Below, in pieces: positions 49,966 to 59,356 of a DNA stretch of 64,000 nucleotides (position 1 is the stretch's first letter; each line of letters starts with the position of its first letter). The stretch spans positions 5,041,001 through 5,105,000 of the forward strand of contig NZ_CP114909.1 of the NCBI RefSeq assembly GCF_027497355.1, read 5' to 3'. This DNA is from Micromonospora sp. WMMA1947. Its GTDB lineage: Bacteria; Actinomycetota; Actinomycetes; Mycobacteriales; Micromonosporaceae. The translations under genes and the position numbers were made by a program. The notes under the pieces are model-generated. The model was not told the DNA's origin. It saw nothing but the letters and a program-made list of their open reading frames with translations, and did not search any database.

Positions 49966-52900
49966 ATGCGGTTCGGTGTGCTCGGCGCGACCCAGGCGTA
50001 CGCGGCCGACGGCAGCGTGCTGCCCGTCACCGGTGGGCGGCTGCGCGCGCTGCTGGTGCTGCTGCTGCTCGACGCCGGCCGGACCGTGCCGCCGCGGCGT
50101 CTCATCGACGGCGTCTACGGCGACCGGCCGCCCGAGCAGGCCGCGAACGCGCTGCAGTCGCAGGTGTCGCGGCTGCGCCGGCTGCTGCCCGACGCGCCCG
50201 TCGAGTTCGGCCCGGCCGGCTACCGGCTGGCGATCGATCCGCAGCGGGTCGACGTGCACCGGTTCTCCGGGCTGGCCGCGGCCGGGCGGGCGGCGCTGGC
50301 CGCCGGTGACCCGGCCGGGGCGGCGGCGCTGCTGCGCGACGCGCTCGCGCTGTGGCGCGGCGAACCCCTGGCCGACGTGACGGACGCGCCGTTCGCCGAC
50401 GCCGAGGCGGCCCGGCTGCGTCAGGCGCGCCTGGCCGCGGTCGAGGACCGCGTCGAGGCGGAACTGGCCCTCGCGCCGGCCGGCGCGCCGCTGATCGCCG
50501 AGCTGCGGGACCTGGTGGCGGCGCATCCGCTGCGGGAGCGGCTGCACGGGCTGCTGATGCGGGCGCTGCACGGCGCCGGCCGCCGCGCCGAGGCGCTCGC
50601 CGTCTACGCCGACGCCCGCCGGATCCTGGCCGAGGAGCTGGGCACCGACCCGTCGGCGGAGCTGGCCGCCCTGCACACGGCGCTGCTGCGCGACGACGCC
50701 GCGCCGCCCGCCCGGCTGCCCAGCCCGCTCACCAGCTTCGTCGGCCGGGAACCGGAGCTGCGGCGCGTGCACGAGCTGCTCGGTACGGCACGGCTGGTCA
50801 CCCTGCACGGCCCGGGCGGCGCCGGCAAGACCCGGCTGGCCACCACCGTCGCGTCCGGCCACGACGGGCCGGTGTGCCTGGTGGAGCTGGCCGCCGTGGC
50901 GCCCGGCGCACCGGTCGCGCCCGCCGTGCTGGCCGCGCTGGACCTGCGCGACGCGGGCCTGCGCACCCCCGGCGGCCCGGCCGACCTCACCGACCGGCTG
51001 GTCGCCGCGCTGGCCGACCGGCGGCTGCTGCTGGTGCTGGACAACTGCGAGCACGTCATCGACGACGCGGCCCGGCTGACCGGCCGGCTGCTCGCCGCCG
51101 CGCCCGGGCTGCGGGTGCTCGCCACCAGCCGGGAACCGCTGGGCCTCACCGGCGAGGCCCTGTGCCCGGTCGGTGGGCTGCCCGCCCCGGACGGGCCGGC
51201 CGCACCGCGGGCAGCCGCCGCGTACCCGGCGGTGCGGCTGTTCACCGACCGGGCCGCCGACGTGTCGCCCGGGTTCACCCTCGACGCCGGCACCACCCCG
51301 GCGGTGCTGCGGATCTGCCGTACCCTCGACGGGCTGCCGCTGGCCCTGGAGCTAGCCGCGGCGCGGCTGCGCGCCCTGCCGGTGACGCAGGTCGCGGCGC
51401 GCCTGGACGACCGGTTCCGGCTGTTGCGCCGCGGCGACCGCACCGCTGCGCCCCGGCACCGCACGCTGGAGGCGGTCGTGGGGTGGAGCTGGGACCTGCT
51501 CGACGCCCCGGAGCGGCGGCTGGCCGCCCGGATGAGCGTGTTCGCCGGCGCGGCCGACCTGGCCGCGGTGCAGGCGGTGTGCGCGCCGGACGCCGGTGAC
51601 GTACTCGACGTGCTGACCGGCCTGGTGGACAAGTCGCTGGTGGAGGCCACCGGCGGGCGCTACCGGATGCTGGAGACGATCCGCGAGTTCGCGGCGGCCC
51701 GGCTGGCCGAGGGCGGCGAGACCGGGCGGGTGCGGGCCGCGCACGCCGCGTACTTCCTGGATCTGGCGCTGGCCGGCGACGCGGGCCTGCGCGGCGGCGG
51801 CCAGGACCGGTGGCTGCGCCGCCTCGACGCCGCCCGCGACGACCTGCACGCGGCGCTGCGGCACACCGACACCGCCACCGGGTTGCGGCTGGTCGCGGCG
51901 CTGGCGTTCTACTGGTGGCTGCGGGGCCTGCGCGGGGAGGGCGCGGCGCTGGCCCGGCGGCTGGTCGACCGGCTCGACGGCCCGCCCGACGGCCTCGCCG
52001 AGGAGTACGCGCTGGGCCTGCTGGTCGCCACGCTCGCCGGTGGCGGCGAGCGCAGCGAGGTCGACACCGCGTCGCGGATCCTGTGGACCATGGCCCGGCC
52101 GCCCCGGCATCCGTTCCTGCTGTACCTGTCCGGCATGGCCAGCGGTCCCCCGTCGCCGCAGGACGCGGCGGCGCTGCACGAGCAGGCCGTCCGGGACCGG
52201 CTGCTCGGCACCGATCCGTGGAGCAGGGCGCTGGGCCGGCTGGGCACCGCGATGGTCGGTCTGCTGCACGGCCGGCACGAGCAGGCCCGCACCGAGCTGG
52301 ACGCCGCGCTGGCCGGTTTCCGGGCCCTCGACGACCGCTGGGGGATGATCGTGACGCTGTCCACCCGCGCCGAGGCCGCCTACCGCACCGGTGACGTCGC
52401 ATCGGCGGCCGCGCCGATGGCGGAGGCCCTGGAGCTGGCCGAGCAGCTCGGCTCCACCCTGGACCTGGCGGAACTGCTGCGGACCCGCGCCGACGGGCGG
52501 CTGGTCGCCGGTGACCTGACCGGCGCGGCGGAGGACTACCGGCGGGTGCGGCGCATCGCCGGGCCGGCCGGCGCGCCGGAACTGGTGGCCGCCGCGGATC
52601 TGGGCCTCGGCGAGATCGCCCGCCGCGACGGCGACCCGCAGCGCGCGCGGACGTTGTGCGAACGGGCCGTCGCGCAGTGCCCGTCGGGCTGGTTCGGCGC
52701 CGATGTGGTGCGGCTCGCGGCGCTGGTGACGCTCGGGCAGCTCGCCGACACCACCGGCGACCCGGCTGCGGCCCGCGCCTACTACCGGCAGGTCCTCACC
52801 GCCGGCGTCGGCGTGTGGGACGTGCCGGTGGTGGCCGCGGCGGCCGACGGGCTGGCCGGGCCGCTGCTGCGCGCCGGCGACCCCGAGTCGGCGGCCCGGC

Positions 52901-53076
52901 TGCTGGGCGCGGCGGCGGCGCTGCTCGCAGGCACCGGCGCCGCCGACGCCCCGGCCGGCACGCCGACCGCCGTCACGCTGCGGGAACACCTGGGCGAGGC
53001 GGCGTTCGCCACCGCGTACGCCGGGGGCGCGGGCCTGCCCCGGCAGCGGGCGCTGGCGCTGGTCGACGGGCGCTGA
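49966..53076 (+). CDS. AfsR/SARP-type regulator with NB-ARC and TPR domains
   Basis: A 1036-aa regulator. Residues 1-92 are an OmpR-like winged helix (MRFGVLGATQAYAADGSVLP, LRALLVLLLLDAG). Residues 95-240 form the BTAD domain, and the P-loop GPGGAGKT at 282-289 begins an NB-ARC/STAND ATPase with LLLVLDNCEHV and LATSREPLGLTGE. The C-terminal half is TPR-like helices. Such proteins activate secondary-metabolite and export genes on ligand or phosphorylation cues. GACAAT (49953-49958) before the ATG suggests a leaderless start. A DrrAB-type exporter follows 67 bases downstream and is a likely target. Confidence 0.92.
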   Translation: MRFGVLGATQAYAADGSVLPVTGGRLRALLVLLLLDAGRTVPPRRLIDGVYGDRPPEQAANALQSQVSRLRRLLPDAPVEFGPAGYRLAIDPQRVDVHRFSGLAAAGRAALAAGDPAGAAALLRDALALWRGEPLADVTDAPFADAEAARLRQARLAAVEDRVEAELALAPAGAPLIAELRDLVAAHPLRERLHGLLMRALHGAGRRAEALAVYADARRILAEELGTDPSAELAALHTALLRDDAAPPARLPSPLTSFVGREPELRRVHELLGTARLVTLHGPGGAGKTRLATTVASGHDGPVCLVELAAVAPGAPVAPAVLAALDLRDAGLRTPGGPADLTDRLVAALADRRLLLVLDNCEHVIDDAARLTGRLLAAAPGLRVLATSREPLGLTGEALCPVGGLPAPDGPAAPRAAAAYPAVRLFTDRAADVSPGFTLDAGTTPAVLRICRTLDGLPLALELAAARLRALPVTQVAARLDDRFRLLRRGDRTAAPRHRTLEAVVGWSWDLLDAPERRLAARMSVFAGAADLAAVQAVCAPDAGDVLDVLTGLVDKSLVEATGGRYRMLETIREFAAARLAEGGETGRVRAAHAAYFLDLALAGDAGLRGGGQDRWLRRLDAARDDLHAALRHTDTATGLRLVAALAFYWWLRGLRGEGAALARRLVDRLDGPPDGLAEEYALGLLVATLAGGGERSEVDTASRILWTMARPPRHPFLLYLSGMASGPPSPQDAAALHEQAVRDRLLGTDPWSRALGRLGTAMVGLLHGRHEQARTELDAALAGFRALDDRWGMIVTLSTRAEAAYRTGDVASAAAPMAEALELAEQLGSTLDLAELLRTRADGRLVAGDLTGAAEDYRRVRRIAGPAGAPELVAAADLGLGEIARRDGDPQRARTLCERAVAQCPSGWFGADVVRLAALVTLGQLADTTGDPAAARAYYRQVLTAGVGVWDVPVVAAAADGLAGPLLRAGDPESAARLLGAAAALLAGTGAADAPAGTPTAVTLREHLGEAAFATAYAGGAGLPRQRALALVDGR

Positions 53077-53143
53077 CCGGCGCGGCGCCGCCCGGTGCGC
53101 GCGCGGTACGCGCCCGGTCAGCGGCGCCGGTGACGCTGACACC

Positions 53144-54118
53144 ATGACCGACGACGCGACGGCCGTGCTGGCCGACGGGATACGAAAAACGTACGGACGC
53201 ACCACCGCCCTGGACGGCTTCGACCTGGCCGTGCCGGCCGGCACCGTCTACGGGGTGCTGGGCCCCAACGGGGCGGGCAAGACCACAGCGGTGCGGATCC
53301 TCACCACGCTGCTGCGTTTCGACGCCGGCCGGGCCCGGGTGGCCGGGCACGACGTCGCCGCCGCCCCGGACCGGGTTCGTGAGGCGATCAGCCTGACCGG
53401 CCAGTACGCGGCGGTCGACGAGGTGCTCAGCGGCCGGCAGAACCTGGTGCTGTTCGGGCGGCTGCGCCGGCTGTCCGCGCGCCGGGCCCGCCTCCGCGCC
53501 GAGGAACTGCTGGACCGGTTCGGGCTGACCGAGGCCGCCGACCGGTCGGCGGGCGGCTACTCCGGTGGGATGCGCCGCCGACTGGACCTCGCGGCCAGCC
53601 TGGTGGTGCCGCCGCGGGTGCTGTTCCTCGACGAGCCGACCACCGGCCTGGACCCGCGCAGCCGCAACGGCCTGTGGACGGCGGTGCGGGAACTCGTCGC
53701 CGACGGCACCACCGTGCTGCTCACCACCCAGTATCTGCAGGAGGCCGACCACCTCGCCGACCGGGTGTGCGTCATCGACGCCGGCCGGGTCGTGGCCGAG
53801 GGCACCCCGGAGCGGTTGAAGGCCCGCATCGGCGCCGACCGGCTGGAACTGGTGGTCCGCGACGCGGCGGACCTGCCCACGGCCACGGCGGTGGTGCAAC
53901 GCGCCACCGGCGCGACCGCGACGGTGGACGCCGAACTGCGGCGCGTCGACGCGCCGGTGGCGGACCGGATCGCCGTGCTCACCGCCGTGCTGCGGGCCCT
54001 CGACGACGCCGGGATCGCGGTGGAGGACGTGCTGGTGCGCCGGCCGACGCTGGACGAGGCGTTCCTGCGGCTCACCGGCGCCCACGCCGACGCGCAGCGG
54101 GTGGGGGTGGCGTCGTGA
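53144..54118 (+). CDS. DrrA-type ABC transporter ATP-binding protein
   Basis: A 324-aa ATPase of the daunorubicin-resistance (DrrA) family. Walker A is GPNGAGKT at 44-51, the signature is YSGGMRRR near 140, Walker B is VLFLDEPTTGLDPR near 160, and LLTTQYLQEADHLAD carries the H-loop. The C-terminal about 100 residues match the DrrA CREEM-type extension (VRRPTLDEAFLRLTG). It overlaps the permease gene as GTGA and together they should export a hydrophobic drug. Confidence 0.93.
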   Translation: MTDDATAVLADGIRKTYGRTTALDGFDLAVPAGTVYGVLGPNGAGKTTAVRILTTLLRFDAGRARVAGHDVAAAPDRVREAISLTGQYAAVDEVLSGRQNLVLFGRLRRLSARRARLRAEELLDRFGLTEAADRSAGGYSGGMRRRLDLAASLVVPPRVLFLDEPTTGLDPRSRNGLWTAVRELVADGTTVLLTTQYLQEADHLADRVCVIDAGRVVAEGTPERLKARIGADRLELVVRDAADLPTATAVVQRATGATATVDAELRRVDAPVADRIAVLTAVLRALDDAGIAVEDVLVRRPTLDEAFLRLTGAHADAQRVGVAS

Positions 54119-54897
54119 GGGCGCTGACCGACGGGTGGCTGATGGCCGGGCGGAACATGCGGCACGTCGTGCGCGCCCCGGAGGAGATCATCCTCTACTT
54201 CACCCTGCCGATCATGTTCGTGCTGGTGTTCGGCTACGTGTTCGGCAGCGGCATGACCGTGCCGGGCCAGGGCAGCTACCGGGAGTTCCTGCTGCCCGGG
54301 GTGTTCGTCATGACGATGCTCTACGGCCTCGGCGCGACCGCGTCGGCGGTGGCGGTGGACGCCGGCCGGGGCGTGGTGGACCGGTTCCGGTCGCTGCCGA
54401 TGGCCCGTTCGGCGCTGCTGTCCGGCCGCGCCGGCGCCGACCTCGTACGGGCCTGCCTGGAGATGACCACGCTGGTGGTGTGCGGGCTGCTGGTGGGCTG
54501 GCAGTGGCGCGAGGGCGTCGGCCCGGCCCTGGCGGCGGTGGCGCTGATCCTGCTGCTGCGCGTCGCGATGACCTGGCTGGGCATCCTGTTCGGGCTGCTC
54601 GTGCCGAACCCGGACACGGTCGCGGTGGTGGTGTTCCCGCTGGCGTTCCCACTGACCGCCCTGTCCAACGTGTTCGTGGCGCCGGAGCTGATGCCGGACT
54701 GGCTGGGCGCGGTCGCCGCCTGGAATCCGCTGTCGGCGACGGTGGCGGCGGCCCGGGACCTGTTCGGCAACCCGGGCCTGGGCGGTGACTCGTGGCCCGC
54801 CCGGCACGCACTGGAACTGGCGATCGCCTGGCCGCTGGCGCTGATCGCGCTCGCCGCCCCGGCGGCGGTGCGCCGCTACCGGCGGCTCGGCCGCTGA
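54115..54897 (+). CDS. DrrB-type ABC-2 permease
   Basis: A 260-aa permease with six helices. APEEIILYFTLPIMFVLVFGYVFG and YREFLLPGVFVMTMLYGLGAT are typical of ABC-2 transporters, followed by DRFRSLPMARSALLSGR and FPLTALSNVFVAPELMPDWL. GTG 54115 overlaps the ATPase stop as GTGA. Two copies would pair with two ATPase subunits. It probably exports an antibiotic or lipid and may be controlled by the adjacent SARP regulator. Confidence 0.93.
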   Translation: MRALTDGWLMAGRNMRHVVRAPEEIILYFTLPIMFVLVFGYVFGSGMTVPGQGSYREFLLPGVFVMTMLYGLGATASAVAVDAGRGVVDRFRSLPMARSALLSGRAGADLVRACLEMTTLVVCGLLVGWQWREGVGPALAAVALILLLRVAMTWLGILFGLLVPNPDTVAVVVFPLAFPLTALSNVFVAPELMPDWLGAVAAWNPLSATVAAARDLFGNPGLGGDSWPARHALELAIAWPLALIALAAPAAVRRYRRLGR

Positions 54898-54919
54898 CCG
54901 GGGTATCCGGGGGGATGAA

Positions 54920-54949
54920 ATCGGGGCGCGGCCGAAGCCGCGCCCCGAT
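54920..54949 (+). terminator. Terminator after the DrrAB genes
   Basis: ATCGGGGCGCGGC (54920-54932) pairs perfectly with GCCGCGCCCCGAT (54937-54949) around CGAA, a stable tetraloop. It lies 22 bases after the permease stop. No T tract follows. Confidence 0.85.
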
Positions 54950-55324
54950 GCTCCCAGGCCCTTCCCGGCCGGTGGGGCGAAGACGATCGGCGCCGACCTT
55001 CGGACCGACCCGACGTGGACTGGCTGCCCCCGCCTGGCCGTTGTCTACTGGCCGTGCCTCTCACCCTGCCCGTACACCGGTAACCGCGGCCGGTTCGCGC
55101 CGCCCCGCCGACCCCCGCCCGCTGGACCTGGCCGCCGCAACCTTCCGGTCGCTCGGCCAGCGGACGAAGGGACGAAGCGAACAACAGCCGCTTCCCGTGG
55201 TAGGACTCAAAGACGGTACGGCGTAGACCCCCGCCGCTGTCAACCCACCCGGGCCTGTCGTGTGTTGCGACACGGCGTGTCGCGTCGGCGCGTCTCGATT
55301 TCCGCGCCCTGTTCGCGGCGTGCG
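54950..55324. other. 375-bp intergenic stretch without a recognised gene
   Basis: I see no convincing gene, RNA or riboswitch here. The only structure is GCGACAC-GGC-GTGTCGC (55267-55283), a perfect 7-bp dyad 40 bases after the stop of the reactivase gene, which might terminate the lysine operon or serve as a binding site. The region lies between convergent transcription units. Confidence 0.4.
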
Positions 55325-56659
55325 TCAGGCGCCGAGGTGGTGCCGCAGCATCGCCGCCGCCGCACCCGGATGGTCGGCGGCGAGCAGCCCCGCGGCGGCC
55401 AGCACGTAGTCCACGTCGACGACCGGCCGGGCCGCCCGCGGCAACGCCCACCCGCCGGCGTGGTCGGTGAGCACCGCGTCGAGCACCGCCGCCGCGTCGC
55501 CCGGGTCGGCGTGCCGCAGCACCCCGCCGGAACCGACGAGCAGCTTCACCTCCCGCAGGTCCCGCCCGGCCCGCTCCCCCGTCGCCGCACCCCGGGCGTG
55601 CCGCCGCAACGCCACCGTCGCGGCCAGCGCCGCGATGCGCCGGTCCGCGGCCCGGTCGGCGTCACCGGCGGGCAGGAAGCCCGGGTCGGCGGCCCGCACC
55701 GCCGCCGCGGCCGTCAGCTGCGCCTCCCCGGCCGGGTCGAGCAGCCGCTCCTCGGCCGCGGCGCGCACCACACCGGGCGCGCTCCACCGCATGCCCAGGT
55801 CCCCTTCGACGGTGCGGGCCCGCCACAGCGTCCCCGCGACCTCCTGACTGGGGCCGCTGTCCCGCTCGTCGGGCGTGAGCACCGAGTACACGTCGGTGGT
55901 GGCCCCACCGACGTCCACCACTGCCAGGTCACCGCCGAGCGTGCCGGCGAGGACCTCCACGCCGGTGAGCACCGCGTCCGGGGTGGCGGCGCGGACCAGC
56001 CGCGCGAACCGGGTACCCCGGGACAGCTTCTTGCCGCCGATGACGTGCCGCAGGAACACCTCGCGGATCGCCGCCCGCGCCGACGCCGGCTCCAGCACCC
56101 CGATGCGGGGCAGCACGTTGTCCGCCACCGTCACCGGCACCCCCGCACCAGCCAGCAGCGCGTGCAGCTCGTCGCGCACGTCGGCGTTGCCGGCGAGGAC
56201 CACCGGCACCCGGAACCGGGCCTTCGCCAGCCGCGTCGCGTTGTGCGTCACCGTGTCGGCGTCCCCGCCGTCGGTGCCACCCACGAGCAGCACCACGTCC
56301 GGGCGGGCCGCCCGCAACGCCGCCACGTCCGCCCCGGCGAGCCGCCCGGCAGCCACGTGCACCACGTTCGCGCCCGCCGACAGACCGACCCGCCGGCCCG
56401 CCTGAGCGGTCACGAGCGGCTCGTAACCCACCACCGCGAGGCGCAGCCCACCCCCGGCCGACGAACACACGTACCAGGGCACCTCAGCGACCCCGGCCGA
56501 CGCGGTGGCCGCGCCGACCGCGGCGTCCAGGCCGTGCAGCACATCCGTGCCCACGGTGGTGGGCGCCGAAGCCGCCGCGACCAGCCGGCCGCCGTCGAGG
56601 TCCACCACCGCGGCCTTGGTGTACGTCGACCCGACGTCCGCGCAGACGACGACGCTCAC
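55325..56659 (-). CDS. GlmL/MutL-type reactivating ATPase for the lysine aminomutase
   Basis: A 444-aa ASKHA-fold protein related to GlmL/OraX-type factors that reactivate B12-dependent aminomutases by exchanging damaged cobalamin. It has VVVCADVGSTYTKAAVVDLDGG at the start, VLLVGGTDGGDADTVTHNA, and the central phosphate-2 loop VDVGGATTDVYSV near residue 245. GTG 56659 overlaps the kal stop as GTGA. Its place as the last gene of the operon that contains KamDE supports the reactivase role, though the enzyme partner is inferred from context. Confidence 0.8.
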   Translation of the reverse strand: MSVVVCADVGSTYTKAAVVDLDGGRLVAAASAPTTVGTDVLHGLDAAVGAATASAGVAEVPWYVCSSAGGGLRLAVVGYEPLVTAQAGRRVGLSAGANVVHVAAGRLAGADVAALRAARPDVVLLVGGTDGGDADTVTHNATRLAKARFRVPVVLAGNADVRDELHALLAGAGVPVTVADNVLPRIGVLEPASARAAIREVFLRHVIGGKKLSRGTRFARLVRAATPDAVLTGVEVLAGTLGGDLAVVDVGGATTDVYSVLTPDERDSGPSQEVAGTLWRARTVEGDLGMRWSAPGVVRAAAEERLLDPAGEAQLTAAAAVRAADPGFLPAGDADRAADRRIAALAATVALRRHARGAATGERAGRDLREVKLLVGSGGVLRHADPGDAAAVLDAVLTDHAGGWALPRAARPVVDVDYVLAAAGLLAADHPGAAAAMLRHHLGA

Positions 56660-57048
56660 GGCCGTTGTGGCACGACCACCGTGCCGGTCGCGGTGACCGC
56701 CACGATCGGCTCGTCGAGCACCTCGGCGGCCGACTCGCCCTTGTCCGGGCGGCCCCGGCACACCACCGTCGCGGCGAAGTCGACGGTGCGGCTGCGGGTG
56801 CCCACCCGGGTCACCGTCGCCGTCACCTCCAGCACGTCACCGGCCTTCATCGGCGCCCGGAACTGCACGTCGGAGTACGAGGCGAACAACCCCTCGTCGC
56901 CGTCGGTGCGGATGCACACCTCGGTCGCCACGTCACCGAACAACCCCAGCGCGTACGCCCCGTCGACCAGGTTGCCCGCGTAGTGGGCGTGGGAGTACGG
57001 CACGTACCGGCGGTGGGTGACTGTCAGACCGACACGCGGATCGCTCAT
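56656..57048 (-). CDS. kal: 3-Aminobutyryl-CoA ammonia-lyase (hotdog fold)
   Basis: A 130-aa hotdog-fold protein. It converts 3-aminobutyryl-CoA to crotonyl-CoA and ammonia, the last step of the lysine fermentation branch. SHAHYAGNLVDGAYALGLFGDVATEVCIR is the family core with the AHYAGNL loop, then DGDEGLFASYSDVQFRAPMKAGDVLEV. The start overlaps the kamE stop by one base (TGATG). The call rests on the motif and the operon; a thioesterase role is less likely here. Confidence 0.85.
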   Translation of the reverse strand: MSDPRVGLTVTHRRYVPYSHAHYAGNLVDGAYALGLFGDVATEVCIRTDGDEGLFASYSDVQFRAPMKAGDVLEVTATVTRVGTRSRTVDFAATVVCRGRPDKGESAAEVLDEPIVAVTATGTVVVPQRP

Positions 57049-57800
57049 CAGGTGTTCGCCTTCCTGGAGGTGATCAAAGCGTGGACGAGGTAACTGGCGA
57101 CCTCACCCGGGGTGGTGCCACGGCCGAAGATCCGATCCACGCCCAGCTCGCCGGTCATCGTCTCGTCGAACCGCGGCCCGCCGACGATCAGCAGCGGCCG
57201 GCGCCCGGCCGGCATCGCCTCCCGGAACGCCGCCGACATCTCCCGCGTGTTGTGCAGGTGCGCGTCGCGCTGCGTCACGACCTGCGACACCAGCACCGCG
57301 TCGGCGCGCTCCCGCCGGGCCGCCTCGACCAGCTCCGGCACGCTCACCTGCGCGCCCAGGTTCGTGACCTTCAGCTCCCGGTAGTACTCCAGGCCCTTCT
57401 CGCCGGCGATGCCCTTGACGTTGAGGATCGCGTCGATGCCGACGGTGTGCGCGTCGGTGCCGATGCAGGCGCCCACCACCGACAGCTTGCGGCGCAACTG
57501 CCGCTTCACCACCGCGTTGACCTCCTTGGCCGACAGCAGCGGATAGTCACGCTCCACCACCTGCACCTTCGCCAGGTCCACCAGGTGGTTCACCCGCCCG
57601 TACACCACGAAGAACGTGAACCCGTCACCGATCGGTTTGGCGTGCACCAGCATCGCCGGGTCCATGCCCATCTTGTTTGCCAGCTGCACCGCCGCGCCCT
57701 CGGCCCGCTTGTCGTGCGGCACCGGCAACGTGAACGACACCTGCACCATGCCGTCACCGGTGGTGTCCCCGTACGGCCGCACAATCGTCTTCTCGCTCAC
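57048..57800 (-). CDS. kamE: Beta-lysine 5,6-aminomutase, beta (B12-binding) subunit
   Basis: A 250-aa subunit carrying the cobalamin domain. DAHTVG at 116-121 gives the D-x-H-x-x-G base-off motif with His118 as the cobalt ligand, and Lys129 in LNVKG is the PLP lysine used by 5,6-aminomutases. The C-terminal LLIVGGPRFDET and GVDRIFGRGTTP complete the Rossmann fold. With KamD it moves the terminal amino group of beta-lysine (or D-lysine) by an adenosyl radical. GTG 57800 shares GTGA with kamD. Confidence 0.95.
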   Translation of the reverse strand: MSEKTIVRPYGDTTGDGMVQVSFTLPVPHDKRAEGAAVQLANKMGMDPAMLVHAKPIGDGFTFFVVYGRVNHLVDLAKVQVVERDYPLLSAKEVNAVVKRQLRRKLSVVGACIGTDAHTVGIDAILNVKGIAGEKGLEYYRELKVTNLGAQVSVPELVEAARRERADAVLVSQVVTQRDAHLHNTREMSAAFREAMPAGRRPLLIVGGPRFDETMTGELGVDRIFGRGTTPGEVASYLVHALITSRKANT

Positions 57801-59356
57801 GGGGTCTGCTCCAGGATCTCGGTGGCCGGGTTGTAGTAGTCCGCCTCGTGCCGCGCCACCCCGGACAGGCCCTTCCCGCGGTCCGCCGGCCGCTTCATGA
57901 TTCCGAACGTGCCCTCGGCGATCGCCGTCAGCAACGACTGGTCCCCGATGCGCTCCAGCAGGTCCACCGCCTCACCGAGCACCCGGTGCGCCCGCGCCTG
58001 GATGAACCCGCCCGGCGCCGGCACGAAGTCCTCGTGCAGGCCGCCCGCCGCGCCCAGCACGTACCGCACGTTCTGCAGGGCGATGTCCCGGTCCGACAAC
58101 CACGGCGTCACCACCGCCTCGGTCATCATCCCCACCAGCAGAATCCCCTGCCCGGTCATCGTGCCCACCAGGTTGAAGAACCCGTCCAGCAGGTTGCCCC
58201 GGAACACGTCGCCGGTCATGTGCTTCGTCGGCGGCATCCACTTCAACGGCGCGTCAGGGAACAACTCCCGCGCCAGCAGCGCGTGCGCCAGCTCCAACCG
58301 GAACGACTCCGGCACATCCGGGTTGATCTCGAACGCGTGCCCCAGCCCCAGCTGCCAGTCCGCCAGCCCCGCCTCGTGCGCGAAGAACTCGTTCAGCAAC
58401 TGCGACACCGTCACCGTGTGCGCCTCGTCCACCGCGTCAGCGGTGGTCAGGTAGTTGTCCTCACCGGTGTTGATGATGATCCCCGCCCGCGCGTGCACCT
58501 GCCGCGAGAACCGCTGGTCCACGAACGTGCGGATCGGGTTGATGTCGCGGAACAGAATCCCGTACATCGAGTCGTTGAGCATCATGTCCAGACGCTCCAG
58601 CCCGGCCAGCGTCGCCATCTCCGGCATGCACAGACCCGACGCGTAGTTCGTCAGCCGTACGTACCGGCCCAGCTCCCGCGACGTCTCGTCCAGCGCCGCC
58701 CGCATCAGCCGGAAGTTCTCCTGCGTCGCGTACGTCCCGGCGAACCCCTCCCGGGTCGCCCCCTCCGGCACGTAGTCCAGCAGCGACTGCCCCGTCGACC
58801 GGATCACCGCGATCACGTCCGCGCCGGCCCGCGCCGCCGCCTGCGCCTGCGGAATGTCCTCGTAGATGTCACCCGTCGCCACGATCAGGTAGATCCACGG
58901 CCGCCGCGCCGGATCCCCGAACCGCTTCACCAGGCGGTCCCGCTCCGCGCGCCGCCGATCGATGCTGCGGATCCCCGCCGCGACCGCCTTGCGCGACGCC
59001 CGCCGCGCCGCCGTAGCCGCCTTCCCCGACGGCTGCGCGAACCGCACCGACCCGGCCGCCGCCTTCTGCGCCAGCAACGTCACATCCGTGATGCCCTCAC
59101 GGGCCAGCGCGTCGAACACCGGCGCCGCCACCCCGTGCCCCAGCCCCACGTCCGCGACCACCGCGTCCACGAGGCGGTTCACCCACGGGATGCCGTCCGG
59201 GTCCGCGCCGGTCACCCCGGCCAGCCGCAGCACCGCCCGCTCCACCGACACCGTGGTGTGGCTGCGCGCCAGATCCACCACCGGTTGCCCGGCCCGGCGC
59301 GCCAACTCCCGCGCCCGCGCCACCAGCGCCGGATCCAGCCCAAGCTTCCCTGTCAC
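57797..59356 (-). CDS. kamD: Beta-lysine 5,6-aminomutase, alpha subunit
   Basis: A 519-aa subunit, normal for the family, forming the TIM barrel that holds PLP and the substrate. Conserved stretches include PWIYLIVATGDIYEDIPQA, STGQSLLDYVPEGAT, LTNYASGLCMPEMATLAGLERLDMMLNDSMYGILFRDIN and GIIINTGEDNYLTTADAVDEAHTVTVSQLLNE. The GTG start at 59356 overlaps the amidohydrolase stop as GTGA. Active only with KamE. Confidence 0.95.
   Translation of the reverse strand: MTGKLGLDPALVARARELARRAGQPVVDLARSHTTVSVERAVLRLAGVTGADPDGIPWVNRLVDAVVADVGLGHGVAAPVFDALAREGITDVTLLAQKAAAGSVRFAQPSGKAATAARRASRKAVAAGIRSIDRRRAERDRLVKRFGDPARRPWIYLIVATGDIYEDIPQAQAAARAGADVIAVIRSTGQSLLDYVPEGATREGFAGTYATQENFRLMRAALDETSRELGRYVRLTNYASGLCMPEMATLAGLERLDMMLNDSMYGILFRDINPIRTFVDQRFSRQVHARAGIIINTGEDNYLTTADAVDEAHTVTVSQLLNEFFAHEAGLADWQLGLGHAFEINPDVPESFRLELAHALLARELFPDAPLKWMPPTKHMTGDVFRGNLLDGFFNLVGTMTGQGILLVGMMTEAVVTPWLSDRDIALQNVRYVLGAAGGLHEDFVPAPGGFIQARAHRVLGEAVDLLERIGDQSLLTAIAEGTFGIMKRPADRGKGLSGVARHEADYYNPATEILEQTP

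Noticed and set aside
55150..55230. A possible tRNA in the intergenic stretch
   Set aside because: No GGTTCGAATCC-type T loop or acceptor pairing could be made.
54950..55324. A cobalamin riboswitch for the B12-dependent lysine operon
   Set aside because: The region lies downstream of the operon, and no B12-box sequence (GCCACTG-like) was found there or in the kdd-kamA control region.
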